Shown: in pieces, positions 37,316 to 45,367 of the stretch
Numbering within the stretch: the first letter of the stretch is position 1
Layout: each line of letters opens with the position of its first letter
Origin: Paraburkholderia sp. PREW-6R
GTDB lineage: Bacteria > Pseudomonadota > Gammaproteobacteria > Burkholderiales > Burkholderiaceae
Direction of reading: 5' to 3'
Length of the DNA: 64,000 nucleotides
Assembly (NCBI RefSeq): GCF_039621805.1
Contig: NZ_CP155074.1
Span: 682,001 to 746,000 of the forward strand
The notes under the pieces: model-generated
What the model was told of the DNA's origin: nothing
Database searches by the model: none
Seen by the model: only the letters and a program-made list of their open reading frames with translations
Translations under genes and position numbers: made by a program

Positions 37316-38694
37316 AAGTGCCTGCCATCATTCAGGCGATTCGCAGCGACGTTCAGGGCATGCTTGCAGTTCCCGAGGCGGGAATGGCCGGTGAGCCGCT
37401 GCGGTTGCCGCGCGGGGTGATCGCCGCCGGTTGCGCATCACTGATATTAGGCACCGGCGCGCTTGCGCTCTGGGCCGCCCTCGCGCCGCTTTCGGGTGCA
37501 GTGGTGGCCGAGGGCATGGTGCGCGACGAGGGCGAGCGCAAGACCATCCAGCATCAGGAAGGTGGCATCATCAAGGCGATTCTCGTGAAGGACGGAGATC
37601 ATGTCCGGGCCGGACAACTTCTCGTCATGCTCGATAACGTCCGCCCCGATGCCGAGGTGGCTGCGCTTCATTCCCAGCTGGATGACGAGGAGGCGAAAGC
37701 GGCGCGGCTTGTGGCAGAGCGCGACATGAAGAGCACTATCACATTTCCGCAACGGTTGACCGCGCAGGTTTCCGATCCCCGTGTTGCCGCGCTATTGCAG
37801 CGGGAACGCACGCTCTTCGATTCCGAACGCCTGACCCTGACAGACCAGTTGACGCTGTTACAGGAACAGCTCGCACAGACCCGGCTGGAAATCGCTACAG
37901 AGTCGGAACTCGTGCGTACGAGCGAGCAAAGCCTTGGCATCTCGAAGCAGGAGCTTCAGGTTAACGAACAACTTCGAAGCGAAGGCTATGTCACGGAGAC
38001 CAAGCTGATGGAACTGCGTCGTGCTGCTGCCGACTACCAGTCACGCCAGCAATCGGATACGGCAGAGCTGATTCGGGGGCACCAAAAGCAGACGGACCTC
38101 GACCTGAAGATCACGTCGTTGCGTAACGAATACGTGAAATCTGCCGACGGCCAGTTGAAGGACACGACGGCGAAAATTCTCCAGTTAACCGAACAGTTGC
38201 GTCCGGCTCAGGACATCGACGCGCGCACCCATATCGTGGCTCCAGTTGCAGGGGAAGTCGTGGGGCTGCGCGTTCATACGATTGGCGCGCCTATCGGCCC
38301 GCGTGATCCCATCCTTGATCTGGTCCCGGCAAGCACGCCGCTGATCGTCGAAGCGAAAATCAAGCCGGACAACGTGCGCGAGATTGTGCCTGGCAGCAAG
38401 GCTGATGTGCGGTTGACGGCGTACAACCCGCGCACTTCTCCGGTACTGGAAGGCAAGCTGACCTATCTGGCGGCCGATTCGCTCAATGATAGGGATACGC
38501 ACCAGTCGTTTTATCTGGCGCATGTGGAGATTGCGCCGGAAACACTGGCGAGGGCAAACCGGCTCGCGCGTGAGCCGATCGTGCTTGGCCCAGGGCTGCG
38601 GGCCGAAGTGTTCATTAAGACTCGTTCCCGTAGCGCGTTCGACTATCTGTTCGAACCGGTGTGGGATGGCATACAGAAATCCATGCGAGATTAG
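37312..38694 (+). CDS. HlyD-family periplasmic adaptor of type I secretion
   Basis: The 460-residue protein has a cytoplasmic head, one membrane helix (about 36-58, VIAAGCASLILGTGALALWA), a split lipoyl/barrel-sandwich domain (HQEGGIIKAILVKDGDHVRAG), a long coiled-coil hairpin (about 115-290), and the C-terminal beta-barrel (IVEAKIKPDNVREIVPGSKA). It bridges the ABC exporter and the TolC-like channel. Its ATG overlaps the stop of the ABC gene, so the three components of the exporter are translated as a coupled set. Confidence 0.95.
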   Translation: MKVPAIIQAIRSDVQGMLAVPEAGMAGEPLRLPRGVIAAGCASLILGTGALALWAALAPLSGAVVAEGMVRDEGERKTIQHQEGGIIKAILVKDGDHVRAGQLLVMLDNVRPDAEVAALHSQLDDEEAKAARLVAERDMKSTITFPQRLTAQVSDPRVAALLQRERTLFDSERLTLTDQLTLLQEQLAQTRLEIATESELVRTSEQSLGISKQELQVNEQLRSEGYVTETKLMELRRAAADYQSRQQSDTAELIRGHQKQTDLDLKITSLRNEYVKSADGQLKDTTAKILQLTEQLRPAQDIDARTHIVAPVAGEVVGLRVHTIGAPIGPRDPILDLVPASTPLIVEAKIKPDNVREIVPGSKADVRLTAYNPRTSPVLEGKLTYLAADSLNDRDTHQSFYLAHVEIAPETLARANRLAREPIVLGPGLRAEVFIKTRSRSAFDYLFEPVWDGIQKSMRD

Positions 38695-38762
38695 TCGATA
38701 TGGAATTCTTAAAAAATTTGAAATATACGATAACCAAAACCACACATAAAGGGTGATTGGAT

Positions 38763-39083
38763 ATGAAAGATAAGTTTTTGTTTTTTTTATTTGCTACCGT
38801 TCCGGTAATTCTTTTTTCGATTGTCTTTTTTTCGAATTGCGATGGATTCTTGGTTGCGGTAAGGCGTTTGCCGAATTCTCTCGCTGTCTTGTTGGTGCTT
38901 TCCATTGCTGTTTTTTCCGCTGTATCTATTATTTATGCAATATTTAAATTCTTCAGAATTTATGCGATTCCAGGTAGCGGCGGTCTGCTGATTTCTAGGC
39001 GTCTGGGTATCGCCATTGCTGTCACATTTGCGATTTTTTTGGTTGGGATAAAAGCGATTTCAGATCGAATTTGCAGTGGGTAG
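38763..39083 (+). CDS. Small AT-rich-encoded membrane protein of unknown function
   Basis: The 106-residue protein has three hydrophobic stretches (about 4-24 FFLFATVPVILFSIVFF, 38-62 LAVLLVLSIAVFSAVSIIYA, 84-99 LGIAIAVTFAIFLVGI) and few charged residues. AAGGGTGATTGG precedes ATG 38763. Its DNA is strikingly T-rich compared with the exporter genes just upstream. It sits between the adaptor gene and the cargo gene in the same direction. No family is recognised; a role in cargo handling, immunity or membrane retention is conceivable but unsupported. Confidence 0.75.
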   Translation: MKDKFLFFLFATVPVILFSIVFFSNCDGFLVAVRRLPNSLAVLLVLSIAVFSAVSIIYAIFKFFRIYAIPGSGGLLISRRLGIAIAVTFAIFLVGIKAISDRICSG

Positions 39084-39148
39084 TTCTGTGGGTTGAAAAG
39101 TTGCAGTTCGGATGTTGATATAGATTTTTATTTACACAGGAAAACTAA

Positions 39149-41977
39149 ATGACTTCTTTGGCTGTAGCTGGAAACGTTATCGGTGGTCTGGATAGTTATG
39201 CTGGTGTTAAAGACGCCGCGGCGCAATTGGCTGCGAATCCGAGCGATCTACATCTGATTGCCAACTATGATGCTGCATTGGCTAATGCTGCAGCCACTGT
39301 TGCGGCGGCGACGGATAATGGGGAAATTGCGTCCACATTTGCTGCGAATGCGATTATCGCAAACATTAATAATCTTAATTCTAATATCTCGACGATGAGT
39401 CTGAATGACGTCGAGAGCTCTATTGCTGCGATTACCGGTGAGGTTATTACCCTTGTTGGTCAGGGTGTTTCCTTTTACGGTGTGGAGGAGGCGAATGTCA
39501 ATCCCTTGGCCGGTGGTGCAACGATTACGGTTGGTCAGGTGTTGAATATAGTTGGCTTTATTGTCACTGCTGTTGGAGCAGGTCTCGATGCAGCAACAAT
39601 TGCGAATGTTGCACACCAAGAATTGGATGCGGCAGGCATATCAACCGATCCAAACGCCATAATTACTCCGTCAGGATTCAGTAATTCAAATTTCATTTGT
39701 GATGCTGATAACGCTTCCACCATGTTCAACATGGCGGTGGGAGACAATACGCTTGATTTGCAGGCCCCGTCGATTACAGTGACGCCCGGTGCAGTCGCAA
39801 CGGTGGTCGTTGAAAATGCCCAAGACCAGGCGCTCATCATTTCCCCGGGTGTCAATGGCTCGGGCATGAATGTCGAAATCAGCGGTGGTGGTAACGACAT
39901 CACGCTTAAGCAGGGCGCAGCGGTAACGGTGAATTCTACCCAAGCCAACACCATTCACAACGATGTGACTGGACAGGATTTCACCGTTTCGAGCGGTCAG
40001 ATCAGCACCAGCGGTGGAACCGAAACGCTTTCAGGCGGTGCTCTGAATGAATTTTCGGTCAACGGCGACGGGTCACTGGATGTCACGATGGCGAATTCCA
40101 GCGGAATCGTGACGGGAATTGCGACCTACAGTTCCCAAGGAGCTTTGCAGCAGCAGGTTTTCTATGATCCGTATTCAGGTCGCGAGACACAGGTAAATAA
40201 TCATAATGCTGACGGCAGCCAAGTAGACCACCTTTTCAATGTCAATGGCACGCAGACTGCAACCGTCTACGACGCTGCGGGCCATGAGACTGAATATGCT
40301 ACGTTTGGCGCGAATGGCATGAAGACGCAGGATATCTTCTTCGATGCCACGACAGGGCGCGAGACGCAGGAGAACGACATTAACGCCGATGGCAGCCAGA
40401 TCGACTGGACCTTCAATGCGAATGGCTCGCAGAACGCGACCGTGATCAACGCCACGGGACACGAAACCGAGTACGCGACGTTCGGAACCAATGGTGCCAA
40501 AACGCAGGACGTTTTCTTCGACGCCACCTCGGGTCGCGAGACGCAGGAAAATGACTTCAATGCCGACGGCAGCCAGGTAGATCACCTCTTCAACGCCAAC
40601 GGCACGCAGACTGCCTATGTTTTCAATGCGGCAGGCCATGAAACCGAGCAGGCCAGCTTCGGTACAAACGGCAAAATCACGCAGGATCTCTTTTATGACG
40701 CTACCAGTGGCAAGCTGACCCAGGAGAACGACTACAACGCAGATGGGAGCCAGACCGACTGGACCATCAGCGCAAACGGTACGCAGAACGCGACCGTCAT
40801 TAACGCCGCCGGACACGAGACCGAGTACGCGACGTTCGGGACCAACGGCCAGAAGACGCAGGACGTTTTCTTCGATGCTACTTCGGGCCGCGAAACGCAG
40901 GAAAACGACATCAACGCTGACGGCAGTCAGGTGGATCACCTCTTCAATGCCGACGGTACGCAGAATGCAATCGTGTTCAATGCGGCAGGTCACGAAACCG
41001 AGCAGGCGAGCTTTGGCACCAACGGCAAGATGACGCAGGACGTGTTCTACGATGCCAGCACGGGCCGCGAGACGCAGGAAAACGACATCAATGCCGATGG
41101 CAGCCAGATTGACCACGTCTTCAACACAAACGGTACCCAGACCGCCTACGTCTTTAACTCGGCGGGTCACGAGACGGAGCAGGCCAACTTTGGCACTAAC
41201 GGCAAACTGACACAGGACTTTGTGTTCGATGGAACAACTGGCCGGGAATTGCAGGAGACGGATTACAACGCAGACGGCAGCGGTGTTGCGCATATCTTCA
41301 ATCCGAATGGCACGCAGAACGCCGCCGTGTTTGATCCGAATGGTCATGTTTCCGAGTATGCAACCTTCGGTGCCAATGGCCAGAAGACGCAGGATATCTT
41401 CTACGACACCAGCACGGGGCGTGAAACGCAGGAAAACGACTTCAACCCGGACGGCAGCGCGGTCGCACACATCTTTATTCCCGATGGTTCGCAAACTGCC
41501 ACGGTATACAACGCCGCCGGTCATGAGACCGAGTACGCGGTTTTTAATACCAGCGGCCAGAAGACGGACGACTACTTCTATGATGGCACGACCGGGCGCG
41601 AAACCGAGTACAACCAGTACCACGGCGACGGCAGCATGACGGCATGGCAGTTCAATGGCGACAATTCGTCTGATGCCATTATCTTCAACGGAAACGGTCA
41701 GGAGCTTGAGTACGATTCGTACAACTCCAGCGGCCAACTGACCGGCTTTACCCAGTTTACCTATGGTGCCGGGGGTGGCTACAACGCTGTGGCGTATGGT
41801 CCGACTGGATATGAATTGGGCTGGTCAGACTACGGCAGCAACAATATGCTCATTTCTTCCGGCGGAGGCGAGTATGACTTCTCGTTGAGCGGCGATTACG
41901 GCAGTGGAGTCGATACGTCGGGATTCGAGCAGTCGTTTGAGAATGACTTCGGCTATTCGTGCGACTTCGGTTTCTAA
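39149..41977 (+). CDS. Large tandem-repeat protein, probable type I secretion cargo
   Basis: 942 residues in three parts. The N-terminal part (1-339) begins with Ala-rich helices and has a glycine-rich hydrophobic stretch near 125-150 (VLNIVGFIVTAVGAGLDAAT), then beta-rich Ser/Thr/Asn sequence. The middle (340-870) is nine tandem units of exactly 59 residues with the pattern TGRETQENDxNADGSQ, NGTQxAxVFNAAGHETE, FGTNGxKTQDxFYD. The end (871-942) is Gly/Ser/Tyr/Asp-rich and finishes SCDFGF. No signal peptide, no visible GGxGxD RTX nonapeptides, no visible enzyme motif. Its position right after a complete type I exporter makes secretion likely. The repeats resemble YD/RHS- or MORN-like beta-hairpin arrays in style only. 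Confidence 0.85.
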   Translation: MTSLAVAGNVIGGLDSYAGVKDAAAQLAANPSDLHLIANYDAALANAAATVAAATDNGEIASTFAANAIIANINNLNSNISTMSLNDVESSIAAITGEVITLVGQGVSFYGVEEANVNPLAGGATITVGQVLNIVGFIVTAVGAGLDAATIANVAHQELDAAGISTDPNAIITPSGFSNSNFICDADNASTMFNMAVGDNTLDLQAPSITVTPGAVATVVVENAQDQALIISPGVNGSGMNVEISGGGNDITLKQGAAVTVNSTQANTIHNDVTGQDFTVSSGQISTSGGTETLSGGALNEFSVNGDGSLDVTMANSSGIVTGIATYSSQGALQQQVFYDPYSGRETQVNNHNADGSQVDHLFNVNGTQTATVYDAAGHETEYATFGANGMKTQDIFFDATTGRETQENDINADGSQIDWTFNANGSQNATVINATGHETEYATFGTNGAKTQDVFFDATSGRETQENDFNADGSQVDHLFNANGTQTAYVFNAAGHETEQASFGTNGKITQDLFYDATSGKLTQENDYNADGSQTDWTISANGTQNATVINAAGHETEYATFGTNGQKTQDVFFDATSGRETQENDINADGSQVDHLFNADGTQNAIVFNAAGHETEQASFGTNGKMTQDVFYDASTGRETQENDINADGSQIDHVFNTNGTQTAYVFNSAGHETEQANFGTNGKLTQDFVFDGTTGRELQETDYNADGSGVAHIFNPNGTQNAAVFDPNGHVSEYATFGANGQKTQDIFYDTSTGRETQENDFNPDGSAVAHIFIPDGSQTATVYNAAGHETEYAVFNTSGQKTDDYFYDGTTGRETEYNQYHGDGSMTAWQFNGDNSSDAIIFNGNGQELEYDSYNSSGQLTGFTQFTYGAGGGYNAVAYGPTGYELGWSDYGSNNMLISSGGGEYDFSLSGDYGSGVDTSGFEQSFENDFGYSCDFGF
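40166..41758 (+). repeat. Nine 177-bp in-frame tandem repeats
   Basis: Nine consecutive 177-base units, each 59 codons with no insertion or deletion, start at D340 (base 40166) and end at F870 (base 41758). Units 2-6 are most alike; units 1, 7, 8 and 9 are more diverged, as expected if the array grew from its centre. Synonymous differences between units show that it is not a very recent expansion. Confidence 0.95.
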
Positions 41978-42033
41978 AACTGGAAATGTGAAGAAGAAGG
42001 CGCGGACCACAAGCTCGCCTGATCTGCATATCA

Positions 42034-42058
42034 AATGCCGCGCCACAAGCGCGGCGTT
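42034..42058 (+). terminator. Hairpin downstream of the cargo gene
   Basis: AATGCCGCGC pairs with GCGCGGCGTT (one G-T pair) around the five-base loop CACAA, 57 bases after the cargo stop codon. The position fits the end of the secretion-cargo transcript. There is no long T-run, so moderate support. Confidence 0.45.
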
Positions 42059-42117
42059 GTGCATCGAGCGATGACTTTTGCTGGCCTGTGGCAGTTGCTT
42101 TCCTATGATTGAAGCCG

Positions 42118-42872
42118 CTAAATAAATAAAAGGTAGGCTGATGCTGCGCTTCTGCTGGGCGAGAGCGTCCACGCGTCACGGATCGTCATAAAGCGCTGGT
42201 TCAGCGTCCACGCTTCTTTGGGACTCAGGACCCGCTCACGGTGCAGCTTGTAGTCAGGCGGCAGGAGTCCGCCGATGGCAATCAGCTCGACCGGGTTCAC
42301 GTCGAGCAGTGCGCCATGGATTGCGCACGAGGCCGCAACGCAGCGCCAGGACTGCGAAGGTAACAGTTCGATAGCGCCGCGGCACTTGCCTTCGTCAATG
42401 AGTGCGCGTAGCCGCGCCGTGAGGGCGCTGTCGTTCAGATCGCGCAGCTTCGTGCGCCCGAGCAGCGGCAGCAGGTGGCGTTCGCAGAAGCGTGCGCATA
42501 TTCTCCGCCATCCTTGCGCAACAACCCCTCCGTTTGCCAGCTCGCGTGTAGGTCGCCAAACGTCAGTTGCGGTTCGCGCCGCCGCTCGATGTCGTCCTGC
42601 TCCTGCTTCACCTTTGAGGCGACTGCCTGCTTCCGTCCAGCGGGATCGATGCCGTGCGAGACGCGCAGCCTTATTTTCTCGAAGCGGTCGCGGATGGTGT
42701 CGGGGCCGTCCCGCGGTCACGCGCCGAGCGTCGCCTCACGCGCCTGATCGTCAAACCGCGAGCGGTAGCGAAAGTGCACCGACACCGCGCCGTCGCGCGT
42801 GACGTGCACGTTGCCCGAGATGCCCGAGCCGTCGCGCACGGTACTGTTGTCGTCGGCAGAGCGCCGCAGCAT
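42118..42872 (-). pseudogene. Tyrosine-type phage integrase remnant
   Basis: Read leftward from ATG 42872, the frame gives ISGNVHVTRDGAVSVHFRYR and ends REATLGA at a TGA (42717-42719). Past the stop the same frame continues with DTIRDRFEKIRLRVSHGIDP and LTFGDLHASWQTEGLLRKDG. Then a frameshift near 42490-42500 moves the match into the frame that reads ERHLLPLLGRTKLRDLNDSA and VLSPKEAWTLNQRFMTIRDA. These pieces are the arm-binding and core-binding domains of an integrase. The catalytic domain with its Arg, His and Tyr residues is absent. The gene is dead three times over: stop, frameshift, truncation. Confidence 0.85.
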
Positions 42873-42881
42873 CTATTTATC

Positions 42882-42993
42882 ATGGACGTGTCGAGCACGT
42901 TCATGAACGTGGCGAGCGCGATGGCAGTGGTCGCCAGAACCAGCTGGCCGCCTTGCAACGGCGGCGGAGGTGCGGGGGCCGCGCATGCGGCGG
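42882..42993 (-). pseudogene. Fragment of emrB 5' region (right copy)
   Basis: This segment repeats 32956-33067 of the intact exporter gene, covering about codons 22-58 in the same orientation, with a few substitutions. It has no start, no continuation, and abuts the integrase remnant on one side and the 88-bp repeat on the other. It is a rearrangement scar at the right border of the island. Confidence 0.85.
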
Positions 42994-43001
42994 CGAGCGG
43001 C

Positions 43002-43089
43002 ACCGCCGCAAGCTCGCAAAAGCATACCTGCATTCGGGTTTTGCCGTCGTCGTCCGCCGCAGGCTGGCCGACGAAAACAAATGCGCGGG
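43002..43089 (+). repeat. 88-bp perfect direct repeat, right copy
   Basis: Identical to 33272-33359 over 88 bases. Here it is followed by about 95 unique bases and the intact esterase gene, and preceded directly by the emrB fragment. The unique stretch present on the left between emrB and the repeat is deleted on this side. Confidence 0.92.
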
Positions 43090-43184
43090 CGTATGCTCGC
43101 CATTCATCCCACATGGATCTGCAACGGGTGTTGAGGTCCATGAACGACGTTTGACTCACATTGCACGCGGAGAATGAAAAGCAT

Positions 43185-43844
43185 ATGGCCTGGGAGCAAT
43201 TCGAACATGGCTGGCGACGCGCACCGGTCAGCGCGCCGGCGAAAGGACTGGTCGTGCTGATGCACGGCGTCGGCAGCAACGCGCGCGATCTGATGCCGCT
43301 CGCCGACATCTGGAGCGAGAGTCTGCCGGACATCGCGTTCACGTCGCTCGATGGCACCGACGCGTTCGACGGCGGCTTCGGCGGACGCCAGTGGTTCAGT
43401 CTGCGCGACATCACCGAAGGCAATCGCGCTGCGCGCGTGGCGGCCGCCTATCCGGCGCTGCGCGAGAGGCTCGACGCCGAACTTGCGCACGCGCAGGTGT
43501 CGTTCGGGCGCCTTGCGCTGGTCGGATTCTCGCAAGGCTCGATCATGGCGCTGCATCACATTGCAACCAGCGACGAAGGCGCGGCCGGGGTCGTCGCCTA
43601 TTCCGGGCGGCTCGCGTCGCCGGTAACGGCGCGCAACGCCGCCGCAATCACGCTGATCCATGGCGAGGACGACGAAGTGATCCCGGTCTGGGAACTGGAA
43701 CGGGCCGCCGACGCGTTCAATGCAGCCGGATACACCGTCGACGCCTATGCGCTGCCCGGCATTGGTCATACGATTAATGCGGACGGTGTCGCGCTGGGTC
43801 ACGAAGCGCTGGAACGAGCGCTCGGCGCGTTGTCGCGCGGCTGA
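43185..43844 (+). CDS. Alpha/beta-hydrolase, carboxylesterase/phospholipase family (YpfH-like)
   Basis: The 219-residue protein has the small serine-esterase fold: LVVLMHGVGSNARDLMPLA, nucleophile elbow GFSQGS with Ser116, Asp in IHGEDDEVIPVW, and His in LPGIGHTI. This matches the carboxylesterase/phospholipase group of bacterial cytosolic esterases. The natural ester is unknown. The ATG at 43185 starts the conserved sequence; the ribosome site is weak (GCGGAG 12 bases away). A fragment of this gene lies across the island at 33365-33418. Confidence 0.9.
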   Translation: MAWEQFEHGWRRAPVSAPAKGLVVLMHGVGSNARDLMPLADIWSESLPDIAFTSLDGTDAFDGGFGGRQWFSLRDITEGNRAARVAAAYPALRERLDAELAHAQVSFGRLALVGFSQGSIMALHHIATSDEGAAGVVAYSGRLASPVTARNAAAITLIHGEDDEVIPVWELERAADAFNAAGYTVDAYALPGIGHTINADGVALGHEALERALGALSRG

Positions 43845-44045
43845 GACAGCACGTTTGTAAAGTCACCCTAAAGATTCTGATCCGCTTGCCGTTATCTGCT
43901 CATTAGTATGACAATCACCCGCGCCGCGCTTACCGGGCGGCGCCTGCAGAGGCGCAACAGACGGCTCGGGTGACCTGGGGCGCGCTTTGCAGACTGCCCG
44001 GGTTCGGGTGGACAACAGATAACAGCCAACCATCAGAGCCTTTAC

Positions 44046-45098
44046 ATGGGCAGACCGACGCCGCAACACCCGCTCTTCGACCGCCTGTTTCGGCACGCCG
44101 TGACCGTGGACCTCGGTACGGCCAACACACTGATTTATACCGACGACGGCGGCATCGTGCTCAATCAGCCGTCGGTCGTCGCGTTTCAGAAAGATGGCGG
44201 CGAACGTGGCAAACGCGTCGCCGCAGTGGGCGCCCAGGCGCGCCAGCTGCTCGGCCGGGAGCCGCGCAATCTCGAAGCCGTGCGGCCGATGCGCCACGGC
44301 GTGATCGCCGACTTTCCCGCTGCCCGGCAGATGTTTCGCCAGTTCGTCGACATCGCGCGTCCGTGCACGCCGTTCAGCCGGCGTGGCACGTTCACGGTGT
44401 GCGTGCCCGCGGGCGCGACCCAGGTGGAGCGTCGCGCGATCCGCGAAGCGGCCGTCGCGGCCGGCGCATGGAAGGTGAGCCTGATCGGCGAATCGCTTGC
44501 GTCGGCAGTGGGCGCGGGGCTGCCGGTGGCGGAAGCGACCGGGTCGATGGTGGTCGATATCGGCGGCGGCACCACCGAAGTCGGCGTCATCGCGCTAGGC
44601 GGCACGGCCTATAGCGGTTCGATCCGCGTTGGCGGCGACGACTTCGACCTCGCGATCGTCAATTACGTACGCAACCTGTACGGCGTGCTGCTCGGCGAAC
44701 AAACCGCCGAGCACGCCAAGCGGAGCATCGGCTCGGCGATGCGCGATGTCCCCTTCGAACATATTCATGCCACCGGCCGCAGTGTCGACGACGGCTTGCC
44801 GCGCACAGTGCAACTGAGCAATCACGATATCGCGGACGCGCTCGACGGTCCGTTGCGGCAGGTGATCGGCGCGGTCAAGCGTGGATTGGAAATGGCGCCG
44901 GCCGAGCTGGTAACCGACATTGCCCATCACGGCATCGTGCTGACAGGCGGCGGGGCGCTTCTCGGCAACCTGAGCCGCCGCCTGACCAACGAACTCGGAC
45001 TCGACGTGCGGGTCGCCGACGAACCGCTGACGTGTGCGGTGCGTGGCGCGGGCGCGGCGGCAGCGGCCGGACTGGTCGAGGATTTCGCCGACGCGTGA
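44046..45098 (+). CDS. MreB-like actin-family protein (orphan paralog)
   Basis: The 350-residue protein has the actin/MreB ATPase motifs: phosphate-1 VTVDLGTANTLIY, phosphate-2 MVVDIGGGTTEVGVIALGG, connect-2/adenosine GIVLTGGGALLGNLS. MreB organises the lateral cell wall. Here it stands alone, without mreC, mreD or pbp2, and its sequence is less conserved than the housekeeping MreB would be (for example GRPTPQHPLFDRLFRHAVTV at the N-terminus). It is therefore probably a second MreB, maybe for special growth states. Confidence 0.88.
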   Translation: MGRPTPQHPLFDRLFRHAVTVDLGTANTLIYTDDGGIVLNQPSVVAFQKDGGERGKRVAAVGAQARQLLGREPRNLEAVRPMRHGVIADFPAARQMFRQFVDIARPCTPFSRRGTFTVCVPAGATQVERRAIREAAVAAGAWKVSLIGESLASAVGAGLPVAEATGSMVVDIGGGTTEVGVIALGGTAYSGSIRVGGDDFDLAIVNYVRNLYGVLLGEQTAEHAKRSIGSAMRDVPFEHIHATGRSVDDGLPRTVQLSNHDIADALDGPLRQVIGAVKRGLEMAPAELVTDIAHHGIVLTGGGALLGNLSRRLTNELGLDVRVADEPLTCAVRGAGAAAAAGLVEDFADA

Positions 45099-45367
45099 GC
45101 CGAACGCGCGAGCCGACTGCATACCGGGTGCATGACGGGCGCATGACCGAGGGCATGGAGGGCGCATGACGTGCGCTCTGACGCGCGGCCGTCCGGGCAT
45201 GCCGGCGTCGCTCGATTTCCTCCGCACACGCACGCGGATTCGACCCGCGTGTGACAATGGCCCCGCGTCCCCGCTTTCGAGGACGACAGCGCGTTTCTTC
45301 TCCCATCCAATTCTAACGATCGCCGCCACGCTATTCGTGGCGCTGCGACGCATTTAACCCATTGCCT

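Noticed and set aside
40175..41737. 520-codon frame antisense to the repeat array
   Set aside because: The periodic protein it would give only mirrors the 177-bp repeats of the cargo gene; the sense frame has the ribosome context and continues beyond the array.
40166..41758. Repeat array considered as CRISPR
   Set aside because: The units are 177 bp, contiguous and in frame, without unique spacers; it is a protein-coding repeat.
39149..41977. Cargo considered as an RTX toxin
   Set aside because: No GGxGxDxxx series is visible; the NADGS and GTNG motifs do not form nonapeptide runs.
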